Translations under genes and position numbers: made by a program | In this document: piece after piece, positions 16,664 to 25,459 of the stretch | Numbering within the stretch: the first letter of the stretch is position 1 | Layout of the letters: each line of letters begins with the position of its first letter | NCBI RefSeq assembly: GCF_000420525.1 | Contig: NZ_ATVC01000022.1 | Coordinates: forward strand, 1-36,821 | DNA: 36,821 nucleotides | Direction of reading: 5' to 3' | From: Aquaspirillum serpens DSM 68 | Lineage (GTDB): Bacteria; Pseudomonadota; Gammaproteobacteria; Burkholderiales; Aquaspirillaceae | Notes under the pieces: model-generated | Told to the model about the DNA's origin: nothing | The model's input: only the letters and a program-made list of their open reading frames with translations | The model's database searches: none

Positions 16664-17905
16664 CCCAGCCAATATCAAACTGCCTTTTGCTTGTTTTTTT
16701 GCCTGGTACATCGCTTTATCAGCCAAAGTTAATAACTCGGTCGCTGTTTTCCCGTGCTGTGGAATGAGGGTAATGCCAATACTGGCACTCATCTGGCGTG
16801 GTTGTTCATTTAATAGCATCACGCCTTTAATCGCTTCTAACAAACGCCCAGCAATTTTCAAGGCATTTTCTGCTGTTTGTACGTCATAACACAACACAAC
16901 AAATTCATCACCACCAATTCGTGCCACAAAATCGTCTGCCGGTAAATGACTGCGCAGACGTTGGGCAATGATTCTTAACGCCTGATCACCACAATCATGG
17001 CCTAATTCATCATTAATGGGCTTAAAACCATCTAAATCAATAAATAACAAAGCATGTTTCTTGTCACTGGAAGCAGCCGAATGGAGGATAAGTTCCATCG
17101 TTTCATTTAGATAGGCTCGGTTTGGCAGTCCGGTTAAACTGTCATGCATCGCTAAAAATTCGACTTTTCTGAGACCAATTTCTTCCTCAGAAATATCACT
17201 GACCAAGCCAATAAATAATGTTTCATGGTTGCGGCGAATTTCAGTTACGGATAATCGCATGGGAAACACTTCGCCATTTTTCCGGAGCCCCTGCACTTTA
17301 CGGCCCACGCCAATGATGTGCGCTGTACGGTCTTTTTGATAGCGTTCGAGATGTGCATCATGTTTCTCTGAATAAGGTTTTGGCATTAAGCATTTTATAT
17401 TTTCACCCAAAACCTCATGGTAAGCATACCCGAAGATTCGTTCAGCAGCCCGATTATAACTTTTAATCAACCCTTTTTGATCAATAGTAATAATTCCTTC
17501 AAATACATTATCGAGAATATTAAATAAACTCTCTTGCATCATCACTACACGCCGCATTGCATTTAAACGCGCCAGCAATAAACGTAGATTAACTGGCTTA
17601 ATCACATAATCATCAGCGCCAGCATCGAAACCTTTTAGAATGTCACTCTGCTCATTGAGTCCTGTCATCATCACAATCGGAACCCAGTGGTCTTCCGATA
17701 AGGCACGAATAGTTTTGGTTGCCTCAATTCCATCCATGATCGGCATCATGACATCCATCAAAATCAAGTCGGGGGTTTCTTGCAAGTAACTATCAATCGC
17801 TTGCTGACCGTTCTCGACATGGTTGACGGTATAACCACATTTTTCCAAGTACAAAATGACCGGTAACGCCGCTATATGACAATCATCAGCAAAGAGAATT
17901 TTCAT
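16652..17905 (-). CDS. Receiver-PAS-GGDEF diguanylate cyclase, possible haem PAS
   Basis: A 417-residue protein predicted to make cyclic di-GMP. Receiver residues 1-118: DD at 7-8, Asp51 (LILMDVMMPI), Lys103 (VIKPVN). PAS residues about 125-240 resemble FixL: 'MPKPYSEKHDAHLERY' with His182, then Arg188 and Arg202 at the same spacing as the haem ligand and distal arginines of FixL, plus 'HIIGVGR' and 'RKNGEVFPMRLSV'. GGDEF domain about 250-417 with intact 'GGDEF' at 331-335 and 'FIDLDGFKPIND'. The product-inhibition RxxD just upstream is not intact (PADD). It converges on the receiver-Hpt gene, with stops overlapping by 12 bases. Haem binding is inferred from residues only. Confidence 0.9.
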   Translation of the reverse strand: MKILFADDCHIAALPVILYLEKCGYTVNHVENGQQAIDSYLQETPDLILMDVMMPIMDGIEATKTIRALSEDHWVPIVMMTGLNEQSDILKGFDAGADDYVIKPVNLRLLLARLNAMRRVVMMQESLFNILDNVFEGIITIDQKGLIKSYNRAAERIFGYAYHEVLGENIKCLMPKPYSEKHDAHLERYQKDRTAHIIGVGRKVQGLRKNGEVFPMRLSVTEIRRNHETLFIGLVSDISEEEIGLRKVEFLAMHDSLTGLPNRAYLNETMELILHSAASSDKKHALLFIDLDGFKPINDELGHDCGDQALRIIAQRLRSHLPADDFVARIGGDEFVVLCYDVQTAENALKIAGRLLEAIKGVMLLNEQPRQMSASIGITLIPQHGKTATELLTLADKAMYQAKKQAKGSLILAGLSV

Positions 17906-17935
17906 AAAAACACCAAAAAATTTATTTAATTACCA

Positions 17936-17959
17936 AATAACGTTTATTTTTACGTTATT
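17936..17959. promoter_or_regulatory. 8-bp dyad in the promoter region of the GGDEF gene
   Basis: AATAACGT (17936-17943) and ACGTTATT (17952-17959) are perfect inverted copies, separated by 8 bases, centred about 42 bases before the ATG at 17905. Position and symmetry suit an operator. It is not an FNR-type site (no TTGAT-N4-ATCAA). Confidence 0.4.
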
Positions 17960-18023
17960 GATATAGTTACTTTGCTTTCATTACAGCACAGATTTTGCCG
18001 ATTGCGAAAGATGATCGAAAAAA

Positions 18024-18048
18024 AGCCCAGCTCTCGTTGAGCTGGGCT
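18024..18048 (-). terminator. Terminator after slyX
   Basis: AGCCCAGCT (18024-18032) and AGCTGGGCT (18040-18048) form a 9-bp stem with a 7-base loop, followed on the minus strand by a run of T. It starts 14 bases past the slyX stop. Confidence 0.85.
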
Positions 18049-18062
18049 AGTGGAGTCTTGGC

Positions 18063-18269
18063 TCAGTAATGGGGCGGGATTTCTTGTTCTAGCGAACGTG
18101 GGTCGGGGATATCGGGTGCATGGTGCAAGATCATTTGATACAGCAAACGCACATTTTTTTCTAACTCGTCAATTTGCAGCTGTTGACGAGCAACGGTAGC
18201 GTTGAGCGACTCGACCAACTCGTTTTGATAAGCCAGTTGGATTTCTAATTCAATCAGGTGGCTTTCCAT
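18063..18269 (-). CDS. slyX: SlyX family protein
   Basis: A 68-residue coiled-coil protein: starts MESHLIELEIQLAYQ, continues with heptad-like leucines (LVESLNATVARQQLQIDELEKNVRLLYQ type pattern, residues 18-46) and ends in the family's 'PPHY' C-terminus. SlyX is a small conserved gammaproteobacterial protein of unknown function, often near slyD or fkpA. Neither is seen here. It follows the urease block on the same strand after 65 bases but has its own terminator, so it may be a separate unit. Confidence 0.85.
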   Translation of the reverse strand: MESHLIELEIQLAYQNELVESLNATVARQQLQIDELEKNVRLLYQMILHHAPDIPDPRSLEQEIPPHY

Positions 18270-18334
18270 AGCAGCGTTCCGTGTGGAATGGCGAAGCGCT
18301 ATTGTATGCCGAGAAAACCACCCGTTTGCAATGA

Positions 18335-18910
18335 TTAAAAGCTCAGTGCCAACAAGGTACCGCCACAGACGGTCAAACCACCCCCTAACACTCGACTGAT
18401 CAGCACAGCCGGCGAACGACCAGCAAGGCTTCGTACCAGCACAAAACCAAGGCCATGTAAAATAGCACTCGCAAGCACAAAACCGATGCCATAGTGCAAA
18501 CCTGACACTGCCGCCGGCATTTCAACCCCATGCGCCGCCCCATGCCACAGGGCAGACAATGCAAATAACACCAGTGCCACACTCGGAGCGATACGGCTCA
18601 ACGCGATCAGCAACAACCCCATTAACAATACCGAACTGGCAATGCCTTGTTCCAACCACGGCAAAGCCCCGCCTTGCCAGCCGATCACCGCGCCAGCAGT
18701 CAACATTAACAAGAATACTGCCGGCGCTTGCCAACGCAAATGATCTCGCTGTTGTGCCGACCATAAACCCACAGCCAGCATCGCCAAAATATGATCTAGG
18801 CCAACAAAAGGATGGCTAAGACCGTGCCACAAGCCACCGTCGGCATGTCCGCTATGCGCACTGGCCGTAGCAGATAACACCATCAACATCGCAGCAACAA
18901 CTTTACGCAT
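18335..18910 (-). CDS. ureJ: HupE/UreJ family nickel permease
   Basis: A 191-residue membrane protein with an N-terminal signal (cleavage expected after ATASA, about residue 18) and about six hydrophobic segments. The HupE/UreJ signature H-x5-DH is present as 'HPFVGLDH' (residues 33-40) followed by '[10 protein letters not shown]'. These proteins move Ni2+ across the membrane for urease or NiFe hydrogenase. It overlaps the ureG stop by 8 bases and is the last gene of the urea block, which points to nickel supply for urease (ureJ) rather than hydrogenase (hupE). The direction and metal are inferred from family and context. Confidence 0.9.
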   Translation of the reverse strand: MRKVVAAMLMVLSATASAHSGHADGGLWHGLSHPFVGLDHILAMLAVGLWSAQQRDHLRWQAPAVFLLMLTAGAVIGWQGGALPWLEQGIASSVLLMGLLLIALSRIAPSVALVLFALSALWHGAAHGVEMPAAVSGLHYGIGFVLASAILHGLGFVLVRSLAGRSPAVLISRVLGGGLTVCGGTLLALSF

Positions 18911-19529
18911 CGATTTCTCCTAATTTTAATAAGCCTTTATGTTCAATAAACTGGATGATGTGCTCTAAACCGTGATTGATTTTTAAGTTAGAAAACACAA
19001 AAGGACGTTCACCACGCATTTTCTTGGCATCACGCTCCATCACTTCTAACGATGCCCCAACCATCGGTGCAAGGTCGATTTTATTAATCACCAACAAATC
19101 GGACTTACAAATACCGGGCCCCCCTTTGCGGGGAATTTTGTCACCGGCAGAGACATCAATCACATACAGCGTTAAATCGGATAATTCTGGGCTAAAGGTA
19201 GCTGCCAGATTATCGCCACCGCTTTCAATAAAAATAATATCCAGCCCTGGGTGTCGTTGATTAAGCCGCGCTACGGCTTCAAGATTGATCGACGCATCCT
19301 CGCGAATCGCCGTATGTGGGCAACCACCAGTTTCAACCCCAATAATCCGATCAGCAGCAAGGGCTTCGTTTTTAACCAGAAATTGCGCATCTTCTTGCGT
19401 GTAAATGTCGTTAGTCACCGCCGCTACGTTGTAGCGCTCGCGCAAAGCCTGACATAACGCCCACGTTAAATGGGTTTTTCCTGAGCCGACCGGCCCCCCG
19501 ATACCCACACGCAAAGCGGGTTGTTTCAT
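18903..19529 (-). CDS. ureG: Urease accessory GTPase UreG
   Basis: A SIMIBI-class GTPase of 208 residues that drives nickel insertion into urease with UreF and UreD. Seen: P-loop 'GPVGSGKT' (residues 12-19), '[13 protein letters not shown]', the metal-binding CPH motif in '[18 protein letters not shown]', '[17 protein letters not shown]', and the guanine-specificity 'NKIDLA'. It has the typical length. ATG with AGAGGAC upstream. It lies 27 bases after ureF and overlaps hupE/ureJ. All residues expected for function are present. Confidence 0.97.
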   Translation of the reverse strand: MKQPALRVGIGGPVGSGKTHLTWALCQALRERYNVAAVTNDIYTQEDAQFLVKNEALAADRIIGVETGGCPHTAIREDASINLEAVARLNQRHPGLDIIFIESGGDNLAATFSPELSDLTLYVIDVSAGDKIPRKGGPGICKSDLLVINKIDLAPMVGASLEVMERDAKKMRGERPFVFSNLKINHGLEHIIQFIEHKGLLKLGEIDA

Positions 19530-19556
19530 GATGTTGTGTCCTCTGAAAATGAAAAT

Positions 19557-20234
19557 TTATGACCGAAATAAGCGGCTGTATTGGGTTTCGTGTTTCAGTG
19601 CCGCCAAGCTAAAGCGTGGAGCAAAGTTGTTGAGTTCTTCTTCTGGCAGATTCCACGCCAAGGCAGTGGCCTCGTGTAGCTGTGGCAACAGGGCGGAAAT
19701 CAGTTGTTGTCCGGCGCTTTGGCCCATCGGCATCGCCTTCATCAACACCATGACCTGATTTTCTAACCAACTCCATAACCATGCCGCCACCGCCGCCTCG
19801 CCTGCAATGGCAAATTGATGTGCCGCCACCGCCCACACCACCGGCAAGCTATACGGGGTTTGCAATTGCTCCGGCCACCCCTCGGCACCTTCTGGCAACA
19901 CCGACAGTAATTGATGCAGGGAATAGGCCATTTGCTCGGTTTCTAAACGCTGCTCTCGACTTTCACGGCTGGCTAATACCCGTTGATTAAGATGGCCCAA
20001 TAGGGCTTGGTTACCCGCCGCCGCCGCCCGACACGCCTGCGCCAGCAAAGCGGCATCAAAATGTGCCAAGGGCCCCATCAAAATGGCAGACAGCCAATGT
20101 TCCGCACTTTTCGCGTCATACACCCAACCGAGGTCTAACGCGGTCTCTAACCCTTGCGAGTAGCTATAGCCACCAATCGGCAGGGCAGGACTGGCTAGGC
20201 GTAGCCACTGCAAAGCAGCAACATTAAGCGGCAT
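19557..20234 (-). CDS. ureF: Urease accessory protein UreF
   Basis: A 225-residue helical chaperone that couples UreG to the UreD-urease complex. It begins MPLNVAALQWLRLASPALP and has the family's 'PIGGYSYSQGLE'. Two adjacent ATG codons (20237 and 20234) both overlap the ureE stop region; either start fits. The frame remains open to 20348, but that stretch lies over ureE and has no UreF similarity. Coupled translation with ureE is likely. Confidence 0.93.
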   Translation of the reverse strand: MPLNVAALQWLRLASPALPIGGYSYSQGLETALDLGWVYDAKSAEHWLSAILMGPLAHFDAALLAQACRAAAAGNQALLGHLNQRVLASRESREQRLETEQMAYSLHQLLSVLPEGAEGWPEQLQTPYSLPVVWAVAAHQFAIAGEAAVAAWLWSWLENQVMVLMKAMPMGQSAGQQLISALLPQLHEATALAWNLPEEELNNFAPRFSLAALKHETQYSRLFRS

Positions 20235-20730
20235 CATGATGGCGGCCAAATAAATGGAGTTTGGGGGCGTAGTGAAACGCGGATTCTTGCCCATGTGAAT
20301 GGTGATGGCCGCCGCCGTACGCCCCTTGTTCTGGCTCAAACGGTGCAATAATGCGTTCTACCACCAACCCCATTTGGCACAACATCTCGGCCAAAACGTC
20401 ATCTTCCGCCAAACGCAGCCAACCCTGTCCCACTTGCACTTTGACATGGCGATTGCCCAAGTGATAAGCGGCTTTCGCCAAACTGGCGGCATCGGCACAA
20501 CGCACTTGCAACAATTTTTCATCAGCAGCCCGAATCGCGACACAACGCCCATCGTCAGCCAATAAATAATCTCCCTCGCGCAAACTGCGGCTATCCGAGG
20601 GCAATAACACCCCGACCTCTTCCCCATCGGCGGTTTGCGTCAATAAGCGGCGTTTGGTGCGTAATTCGAATGGCAAGACCAACTCGGCCACCGGCACCCC
20701 TTCTTGACAAAATTGTCGTAATACCAACAT
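20224..20730 (-). CDS. ureE: Urease nickel metallochaperone UreE
   Basis: A 168-residue protein that brings Ni2+ to the urease assembly complex. The N-terminal peptide-binding domain has 'LPFELRTKRRLL', and the metal-binding domain has 'AYHLGNRHVKVQV' with the conserved histidine. The C-terminal tail is His-rich (GGGHHHSHGQ, then FGRHHDAA), an extra nickel reservoir in many UreE proteins. ATG preceded by AGGAGG. It starts 9 bases after ureC and its end overlaps ureF. Confidence 0.95.
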   Translation of the reverse strand: MLVLRQFCQEGVPVAELVLPFELRTKRRLLTQTADGEEVGVLLPSDSRSLREGDYLLADDGRCVAIRAADEKLLQVRCADAASLAKAAYHLGNRHVKVQVGQGWLRLAEDDVLAEMLCQMGLVVERIIAPFEPEQGAYGGGHHHSHGQESAFHYAPKLHLFGRHHDAA

Positions 20731-20739
20731 CGCCGCCTC

Positions 20740-22440
20740 CTAAAACAAAAAGTAGCGTTGTGCTAAAGGCAAGACCTGTGCCGGCTCACACCACAACAGT
20801 TGACCATCGGCTTTTACGCGATAATTCTCGGGATCGACTTCAATCACCGGCAGATAGTTGTTGTGCAATAAATCGGTCTTTTTCACCTCACGACAGCCTT
20901 GCACCGCAACCAAACGCTTTTTCAAACCAAGCTGCCCACCGATATCAGCCTCTAATGCAGCTTGGGATATAAAAGTCACGCTTGTTGCAGCGACAGCGGC
21001 GCCATAACTACCGAACATGGGCCGATAATGCACCGGCTGTGGCGTGGGAATACTGGCGTTAGCATCACCCATCACCGCCGCCGCAATCATACCGCCTTTG
21101 AGAATTAAGCTCGGTTTCACCCCAAAAAACATCGGCTTCCACAACACCAAATCGGCCAGTTTCCCAACTTCAATGCTGCCGACTTCATGCGAAATACCGT
21201 GGGTAATGGCCGGATTGATGGTGTATTTGGCGAGATAGCGTTTAATACGGGCATTGTCATGATGCTGACCGTCTTCGGGCAATGGCCCACGCTGCCGTTT
21301 CATTTTGTCGGCTGTTTGCCAACAACGCAGAATGGTTTCTCCCACCCGCCCCATGGCTTGCGAATCAGAGGACATCATCGAAAATGCACCAAGATCGTGC
21401 AAAATATCCTCGGCTGCGATGGTTTCGCGTCGAATACGGCTTTCGGCAAATGCCACATCCTCGGCAATACTCGGGTCGAGGTGATGACACACCATCAGCA
21501 TATCGAGATGTTCGTCAATGGTATTGATGGTGAAGGGGCGAGTCGGGTTGGTGGAGCTGGGCAATACATTCAGTTCACCGCAGGCTTTAATAATATCTGG
21601 CGCGTGCCCACCGCCGGCCCCCTCGGTGTGATAAGTGTGGATGGTGCGGCCTTTGAATGCGGCCAGTGTCGTTTCAATAAAACCCGATTCGTTTAAGGTA
21701 TCGGTATGAATCGCCACCTGCACATCCATTTCATCTGCCACTGTCAGACAATTATCAATCGCCGCTGGTGTAGTACCCCAATCCTCATGCAGTTTTAAGC
21801 CAATCGCCCCAGCGCGCACTTGTTCACGCAGTGGCTCCGGTAAACTGGCATTGCCTTTGCCAGTAAAGCCTAAATTCATCGGGAAGGCTTCTGCGGCTTT
21901 TAACATCTGTGCCATATGCCACGGGCCGGGAGTACAGGTGGTGGCATTGGTCCCTGTGGCTGGGCCGGTGCCACCGCCAATCATGCTGGTAATGCCCGAC
22001 ATCAGGGCTTCTTCGATCTGTTGTGGGCAAATAAAATGAATATGCGTGTCAATGCCGCCGGCAGTAACAATCATCCCCTCCGCCGCAATAATTTCGGTCG
22101 AAGCGCCAATCACAATGTCCACCGCGGGTTGAATGTCTGGGTTACCGGCCTTGCCAATCGCCACAATACGGCCCTGTTTCAAACCAATATCGGCTTTGAC
22201 AATCCCCCAATGGTCAAAAATCAAAGCATTGGTCAATACCGTATCAGCAACATCTGCTGCTAGCGCTTGGCTTTGTCCCATCCCATCGCGAATCACTTTA
22301 CCGCCGCCAAATTTCACCTCTTCACCGTACACGGTGTAGTCATATTCAACCTCGGCAAACAATTCGGTATCGGCCAAACGTACTCGGTCACCCACCGTCG
22401 GGCCGAACATTTCAGCATAGGCTTGTCGTGAGATTTTCAT
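20740..22440 (-). CDS. ureC: Urease alpha subunit
   Basis: Catalytic subunit of urease: urea plus water gives ammonia and carbamate. 566 residues, the standard length. All nickel-site residues are present, offset by one from Klebsiella numbering: His133 and His135 (DTHIHF), carbamylated Lys216 ([12 protein letters not shown]), His245, His271, Asp359 ([10 protein letters not shown]). The flap cysteine and histidine are in 'MVCHHLDPS' (Cys318, His319). The start ATG overlaps the ureB stop as ATGA. No sign of decay. Confidence 0.99.
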   Translation of the reverse strand: MKISRQAYAEMFGPTVGDRVRLADTELFAEVEYDYTVYGEEVKFGGGKVIRDGMGQSQALAADVADTVLTNALIFDHWGIVKADIGLKQGRIVAIGKAGNPDIQPAVDIVIGASTEIIAAEGMIVTAGGIDTHIHFICPQQIEEALMSGITSMIGGGTGPATGTNATTCTPGPWHMAQMLKAAEAFPMNLGFTGKGNASLPEPLREQVRAGAIGLKLHEDWGTTPAAIDNCLTVADEMDVQVAIHTDTLNESGFIETTLAAFKGRTIHTYHTEGAGGGHAPDIIKACGELNVLPSSTNPTRPFTINTIDEHLDMLMVCHHLDPSIAEDVAFAESRIRRETIAAEDILHDLGAFSMMSSDSQAMGRVGETILRCWQTADKMKRQRGPLPEDGQHHDNARIKRYLAKYTINPAITHGISHEVGSIEVGKLADLVLWKPMFFGVKPSLILKGGMIAAAVMGDANASIPTPQPVHYRPMFGSYGAAVAATSVTFISQAALEADIGGQLGLKKRLVAVQGCREVKKTDLLHNNYLPVIEVDPENYRVKADGQLLWCEPAQVLPLAQRYFLF

Positions 22441-22742
22441 AATGCCCCCATCACATCACCGTGAAAGCCATACACGTGGCGCGTGCCAGCAAAAGCAACC
22501 AGCTCCACCGTGCGACTTTGACCGGGTTCAAAACGCACCGCTGTCCCAGCAGGGATGTTCAAGCGATACCCCCGCGCTTGTTGGCGGTCGAATAACAACG
22601 CCCGATTCACCTCGGCAAAATGATAGTGCGAGCCAATTTGCACCGGCCGATCACCGCTGTTTGCCACCACCAACGACAGCGTATCGCGGCCTTCATTCAA
22701 CGTGATGTCACCGGCGGCAGGAAGAATTTGTCCTGGAATCAT
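22437..22742 (-). CDS. ureB: Urease beta subunit
   Basis: A 101-residue separate beta chain. It starts [13 protein letters not shown] and has the typical '[17 protein letters not shown]', '[25 protein letters not shown]' region (about residues 52-75) and 'VYGFHG' near the end. Being separate from ureA marks a three-subunit bacterial urease rather than the fused Helicobacter type. It lies 14 bases after ureA and overlaps ureC by 4 bases. Confidence 0.97.
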   Translation of the reverse strand: MIPGQILPAAGDITLNEGRDTLSLVVANSGDRPVQIGSHYHFAEVNRALLFDRQQARGYRLNIPAGTAVRFEPGQSRTVELVAFAGTRHVYGFHGDVMGAL

Positions 22743-22756
22743 GTTTTTCTCGCTGA

Positions 22757-23059
22757 TTAAATAATGGGCTGGTGCACAGTGACCAGTTTTGTGCCATCCG
22801 GAAAAGTTGCCTCGACCTGAATCTCTGTCACCATCTCGGCAATTCCCTCCATCACATCATCACGACCTAACAAGGTAGTGCCATAGTGCATCAGGTCTGC
22901 GACGGTGCGGCCCTCTCGTGCCCCCTCCATAATCGCCGCACTAATCAATGCCACCGCTTCGGGATAATTCAGTTTCAAACCGCGTGCCCGTCGCCGCTCG
23001 GCCAATAGCGCAGCGGTGAAAATCAATAATTTATCTTTTTCTCGTGGGCTCAGCTCCAT
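22757..23059 (-). CDS. ureA: Urease gamma subunit
   Basis: A 100-residue gamma chain, [17 protein letters not shown], then '[15 protein letters not shown]' and 'GREGRT'-like '[13 protein letters not shown]', ending 'VTVHQPII'. The ATG at 23059 is chosen because AAAGGAGGATGGG stands just before it and the length equals the family standard. The open frame reaching 23332 only overlaps ureD in another frame. Confidence 0.97.
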   Translation of the reverse strand: MELSPREKDKLLIFTAALLAERRRARGLKLNYPEAVALISAAIMEGAREGRTVADLMHYGTTLLGRDDVMEGIAEMVTEIQVEATFPDGTKLVTVHQPII

Positions 23060-23087
23060 CCCATCCTCCTTTGTTATTGCTGTTCGA

Positions 23088-23912
23088 CTAGGTACGCCAA
23101 ATTCGTGGGGTATCAGCATGTCGCTGATGGGTATGGGGATAAAGCAGTTCTCGTGCCGCCCGTAACCAATGCCACGCCGCTTCTGCGCTGTCGCCAATAA
23201 AACGCGCCAGCCACACTTCGGGTAGTTGTGTTGCTCCTGCCTCCCCCTTGCAGGGCAAAGCCAAAATTTCTTGGTGACAGGCATCAGGAATCTGCCCTGT
23301 CCACAGCAAAGTGGCGATGACACTGTGACCACCTAGCCCAATCGCCGACTGCCATAGTGGATCACTGGCAGCTAGGCGCGTGTGTTCACACCATAACAAC
23401 TGCTGTTGTCGCCAAATTTCGGTGCGCTGTCGCCAATATCCCTGTTGAAATGGTTTGTTACCGGCAGGACGGCCAAAGCACACCACCTCCCCCCACAGCA
23501 AAGCGGCATCGGGTTGCAGATCAAAACGGTTTTGTGATTGCACCTGTGCACCATCAAAGACAATGGTTTCCAAGGGCAGCCACGCTAAACGGCTATGCCG
23601 CGCCAAGTTGACGGTCAAGGTTTGTTGTGCCGCTTGCCCAAAGCCGTTGTACCACTTCGCCGCACCAGCCGATGTGATAAGCACATCGGCATCCTGCTCT
23701 AAGGCAATGTCGAGTGCTAATACATCACCACCGGCAATGCCACCGGGGGGATGCAAAATAATGTGCTGACAGCTGCCATCCGGTTGCACAAAATGTTTTT
23801 GTACCCGCAATGGGCCTTGATGCTGGCGCAAAATCGGGACGGTACGCCCATGTCGTTGACCATAGCGTAGTTGCAAACTGGCATACCACACCGGTGTTCC
23901 CCTCTCGTTCAT
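23088..23912 (-). CDS. ureD: Urease accessory protein UreD
   Basis: A 274-residue scaffold for apo-urease activation, also called UreH. Seen: '[25 protein letters not shown]', with the family's 'GPLRVQKHF', '[12 protein letters not shown]', 'TSAGAAKWY' (TPGATKWYR-like), and '[11 protein letters not shown]'. It lies between urtE (5 bases upstream) and ureA, so the transport and urease genes are physically one run. The Shine-Dalgarno is weak and translation may depend on urtE. Confidence 0.93.
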   Translation of the reverse strand: MNERGTPVWYASLQLRYGQRHGRTVPILRQHQGPLRVQKHFVQPDGSCQHIILHPPGGIAGGDVLALDIALEQDADVLITSAGAAKWYNGFGQAAQQTLTVNLARHSRLAWLPLETIVFDGAQVQSQNRFDLQPDAALLWGEVVCFGRPAGNKPFQQGYWRQRTEIWRQQQLLWCEHTRLAASDPLWQSAIGLGGHSVIATLLWTGQIPDACHQEILALPCKGEAGATQLPEVWLARFIGDSAEAAWHWLRAARELLYPHTHQRHADTPRIWRT

Positions 23913-23917
23913 GTGGC

Positions 23918-24616
23918 TTAAATCGCCAATAACTCTCGTACACCCTCGGTAACCATCGCCTGTCCGGCACCGGCTTGCACCACTTCACCACGCGCCATCA
24001 CCACATAACGATCAGCAAGCGCCTCGGCAAAATCGTAATACTGTTCCACCAACACAATTGCCATATCACCGCGTGCCGCCAGTTGTTTAATCACATGGCC
24101 GATGTCTTTGATAATCGAAGGCTGAATGCCCTCGGTTGGCTCATCTAGAATCAGCAATGACGGCTCACTGACTAGGGCTCGAGCAATCGCCAATTGTTGC
24201 TGTTGTCCGCCGGAGAGATCGCCACCTCGCCGGTGGCGCATTTGTGCCAACACGGGGAACATGTCATAGACCGAAGAGGGAATCTGCCGCCCTTTAGCGC
24301 CACGAAAACGCGCTAGCCCCATGCGTAAATTTTCTTCTACCGATAGGCGAGCAAAAATCTCCCGTCCCTGCGGCACATACGCCATGCCACGCTGTACCCG
24401 TTGATGCGGGGAAAGAGAATTGACCACTTGGCCTTGCCAAGTGATCTGGCCGCTGGCAATCGGCAAAACCCCCATTAAACAGCGCAACAGCGTACTTTTC
24501 CCTACCCCATTGCGGCCCAATACACAGGTCACCTCGCCGATAGCAGCAGTGAACGAAATATCCCGCAAGATATGACTGCCACCATAAAACTGATTCAGTT
24601 TTTCAATCTGTAACAT
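23918..24616 (-). CDS. urtE: Urea ABC transporter ATPase UrtE
   Basis: LivF-type ATPase of 232 residues. Walker A 'GRNGVGKST', signature 'LSGGQQQQLAIARAL', Walker B 'LLILDEPTEG' and the H-loop region 'VLVEQYYDFAEAL'. The 'GIQPSIIKDIG' after Walker B is typical of UrtE and LivF. It starts 3 bases after urtD. Assigned to urea, not branched amino acids, because of the surrounding urt and ure genes. Confidence 0.93.
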   Translation of the reverse strand: MLQIEKLNQFYGGSHILRDISFTAAIGEVTCVLGRNGVGKSTLLRCLMGVLPIASGQITWQGQVVNSLSPHQRVQRGMAYVPQGREIFARLSVEENLRMGLARFRGAKGRQIPSSVYDMFPVLAQMRHRRGGDLSGGQQQQLAIARALVSEPSLLILDEPTEGIQPSIIKDIGHVIKQLAARGDMAIVLVEQYYDFAEALADRYVVMARGEVVQAGAGQAMVTEGVRELLAI

Positions 24617-24619
24617 ACT

Positions 24620-25459
24620 TTAGCGCCCCAAATAGACCTCAATCACCCGCTCATCTGCTTGCACCTGCGCTAAGCTCCCCTCGGCCAGCACACTGCCTTC
24701 GGCCAACACCGTCACTCTCTCGGCGATGGCCTCGACAAAAGCCATGTCATGCTCCACCACCATTAAGGAATGATGGCCTTTCAAACTCAGCAGCAATTCG
24801 GCTGTTTTTTCTGTTTCGGCATCGGTCATCCCTGCCACCGGCTCATCCAACAACAACAGCCGTGGGTCTTGAGCTAATAACATGCCAATTTCCAACCATT
24901 GCTTTTGGCCATGAGATAACAAACCCGCCACCCGATGGCGTTGTTCCTGCAACCGCACTCGCAGCAATAACGCTTCAATTCGGTCGCGTTGTTCGCCAGT
25001 CAATCGAGCGCGCAAACTTGCCCACACCGAGCGCGGGCCAGCCAAGGCCAGTTGGAGGTTTTCAAACACCGTCATTGCCTCGAACACTGTCGGCTTTTGA
25101 AATTTCCGGCCAATCCCAAGCTGGGCAATCTCGGCTTCACGATAGCGAGTCAGATCAATGGTTTGTCCGAAAAACACCGCCCCACTATCGGGACGTGTTT
25201 TGCCGGTGATCACGTCCATCATGGTGGTTTTACCAGCACCATTTGGGCCAATGATGCAGCGCAGTTCACCGACACCAATATCCAGATTCAGATGGTTTAA
25301 CGCTTTGAAGCCGTCAAAACTGACGCAAACCTCTTCCAGATACAAAATTGCACCGTGACGGGTATCGAGTTGGCCATCGACAAGGTGAGCGAGTCCCTTG
25401 GCTTCGCCGTCCCAGCCTTCACGCTCAACCACAGCTGTTTTAGGAGAGAAGAGAGTCAT
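24620..25459 (-). CDS. urtD: Urea ABC transporter ATPase UrtD
   Basis: LivG-type ATPase of 279 residues. Walker A 'GPNGAGKTT', signature 'LSHGQKQWLEIGMLL', Walker B 'LLLLDEPVAG' followed by 'MTDAETEKTAELL', a wording common in UrtD. The start is the ATG at 25459: it forms an ATGA overlap with the urtC stop and has GGAGA upstream. The open frame extends to 25657, but this extra part lies inside urtC and is not UrtD-like. The N-terminal 35 residues before the ABC fold are variable. Confidence 0.94.
   Translation of the reverse strand: MTLFSPKTAVVEREGWDGEAKGLAHLVDGQLDTRHGAILYLEEVCVSFDGFKALNHLNLDIGVGELRCIIGPNGAGKTTMMDVITGKTRPDSGAVFFGQTIDLTRYREAEIAQLGIGRKFQKPTVFEAMTVFENLQLALAGPRSVWASLRARLTGEQRDRIEALLLRVRLQEQRHRVAGLLSHGQKQWLEIGMLLAQDPRLLLLDEPVAGMTDAETEKTAELLLSLKGHHSLMVVEHDMAFVEAIAERVTVLAEGSVLAEGSLAQVQADERVIEVYLGR

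Noticed and set aside
21187-21696. 169-codon plus-strand frame inside the urease alpha gene
   Set aside because: Lies fully antisense to an intact, conserved ureC, with no ribosome site and no recognisable domain.
23060-23332. N-terminal extension of ureA
   Set aside because: A strong ribosome site precedes the ATG at 23059 and the standard gamma subunit is 100 residues; the extension is an out-of-frame reading of ureD.
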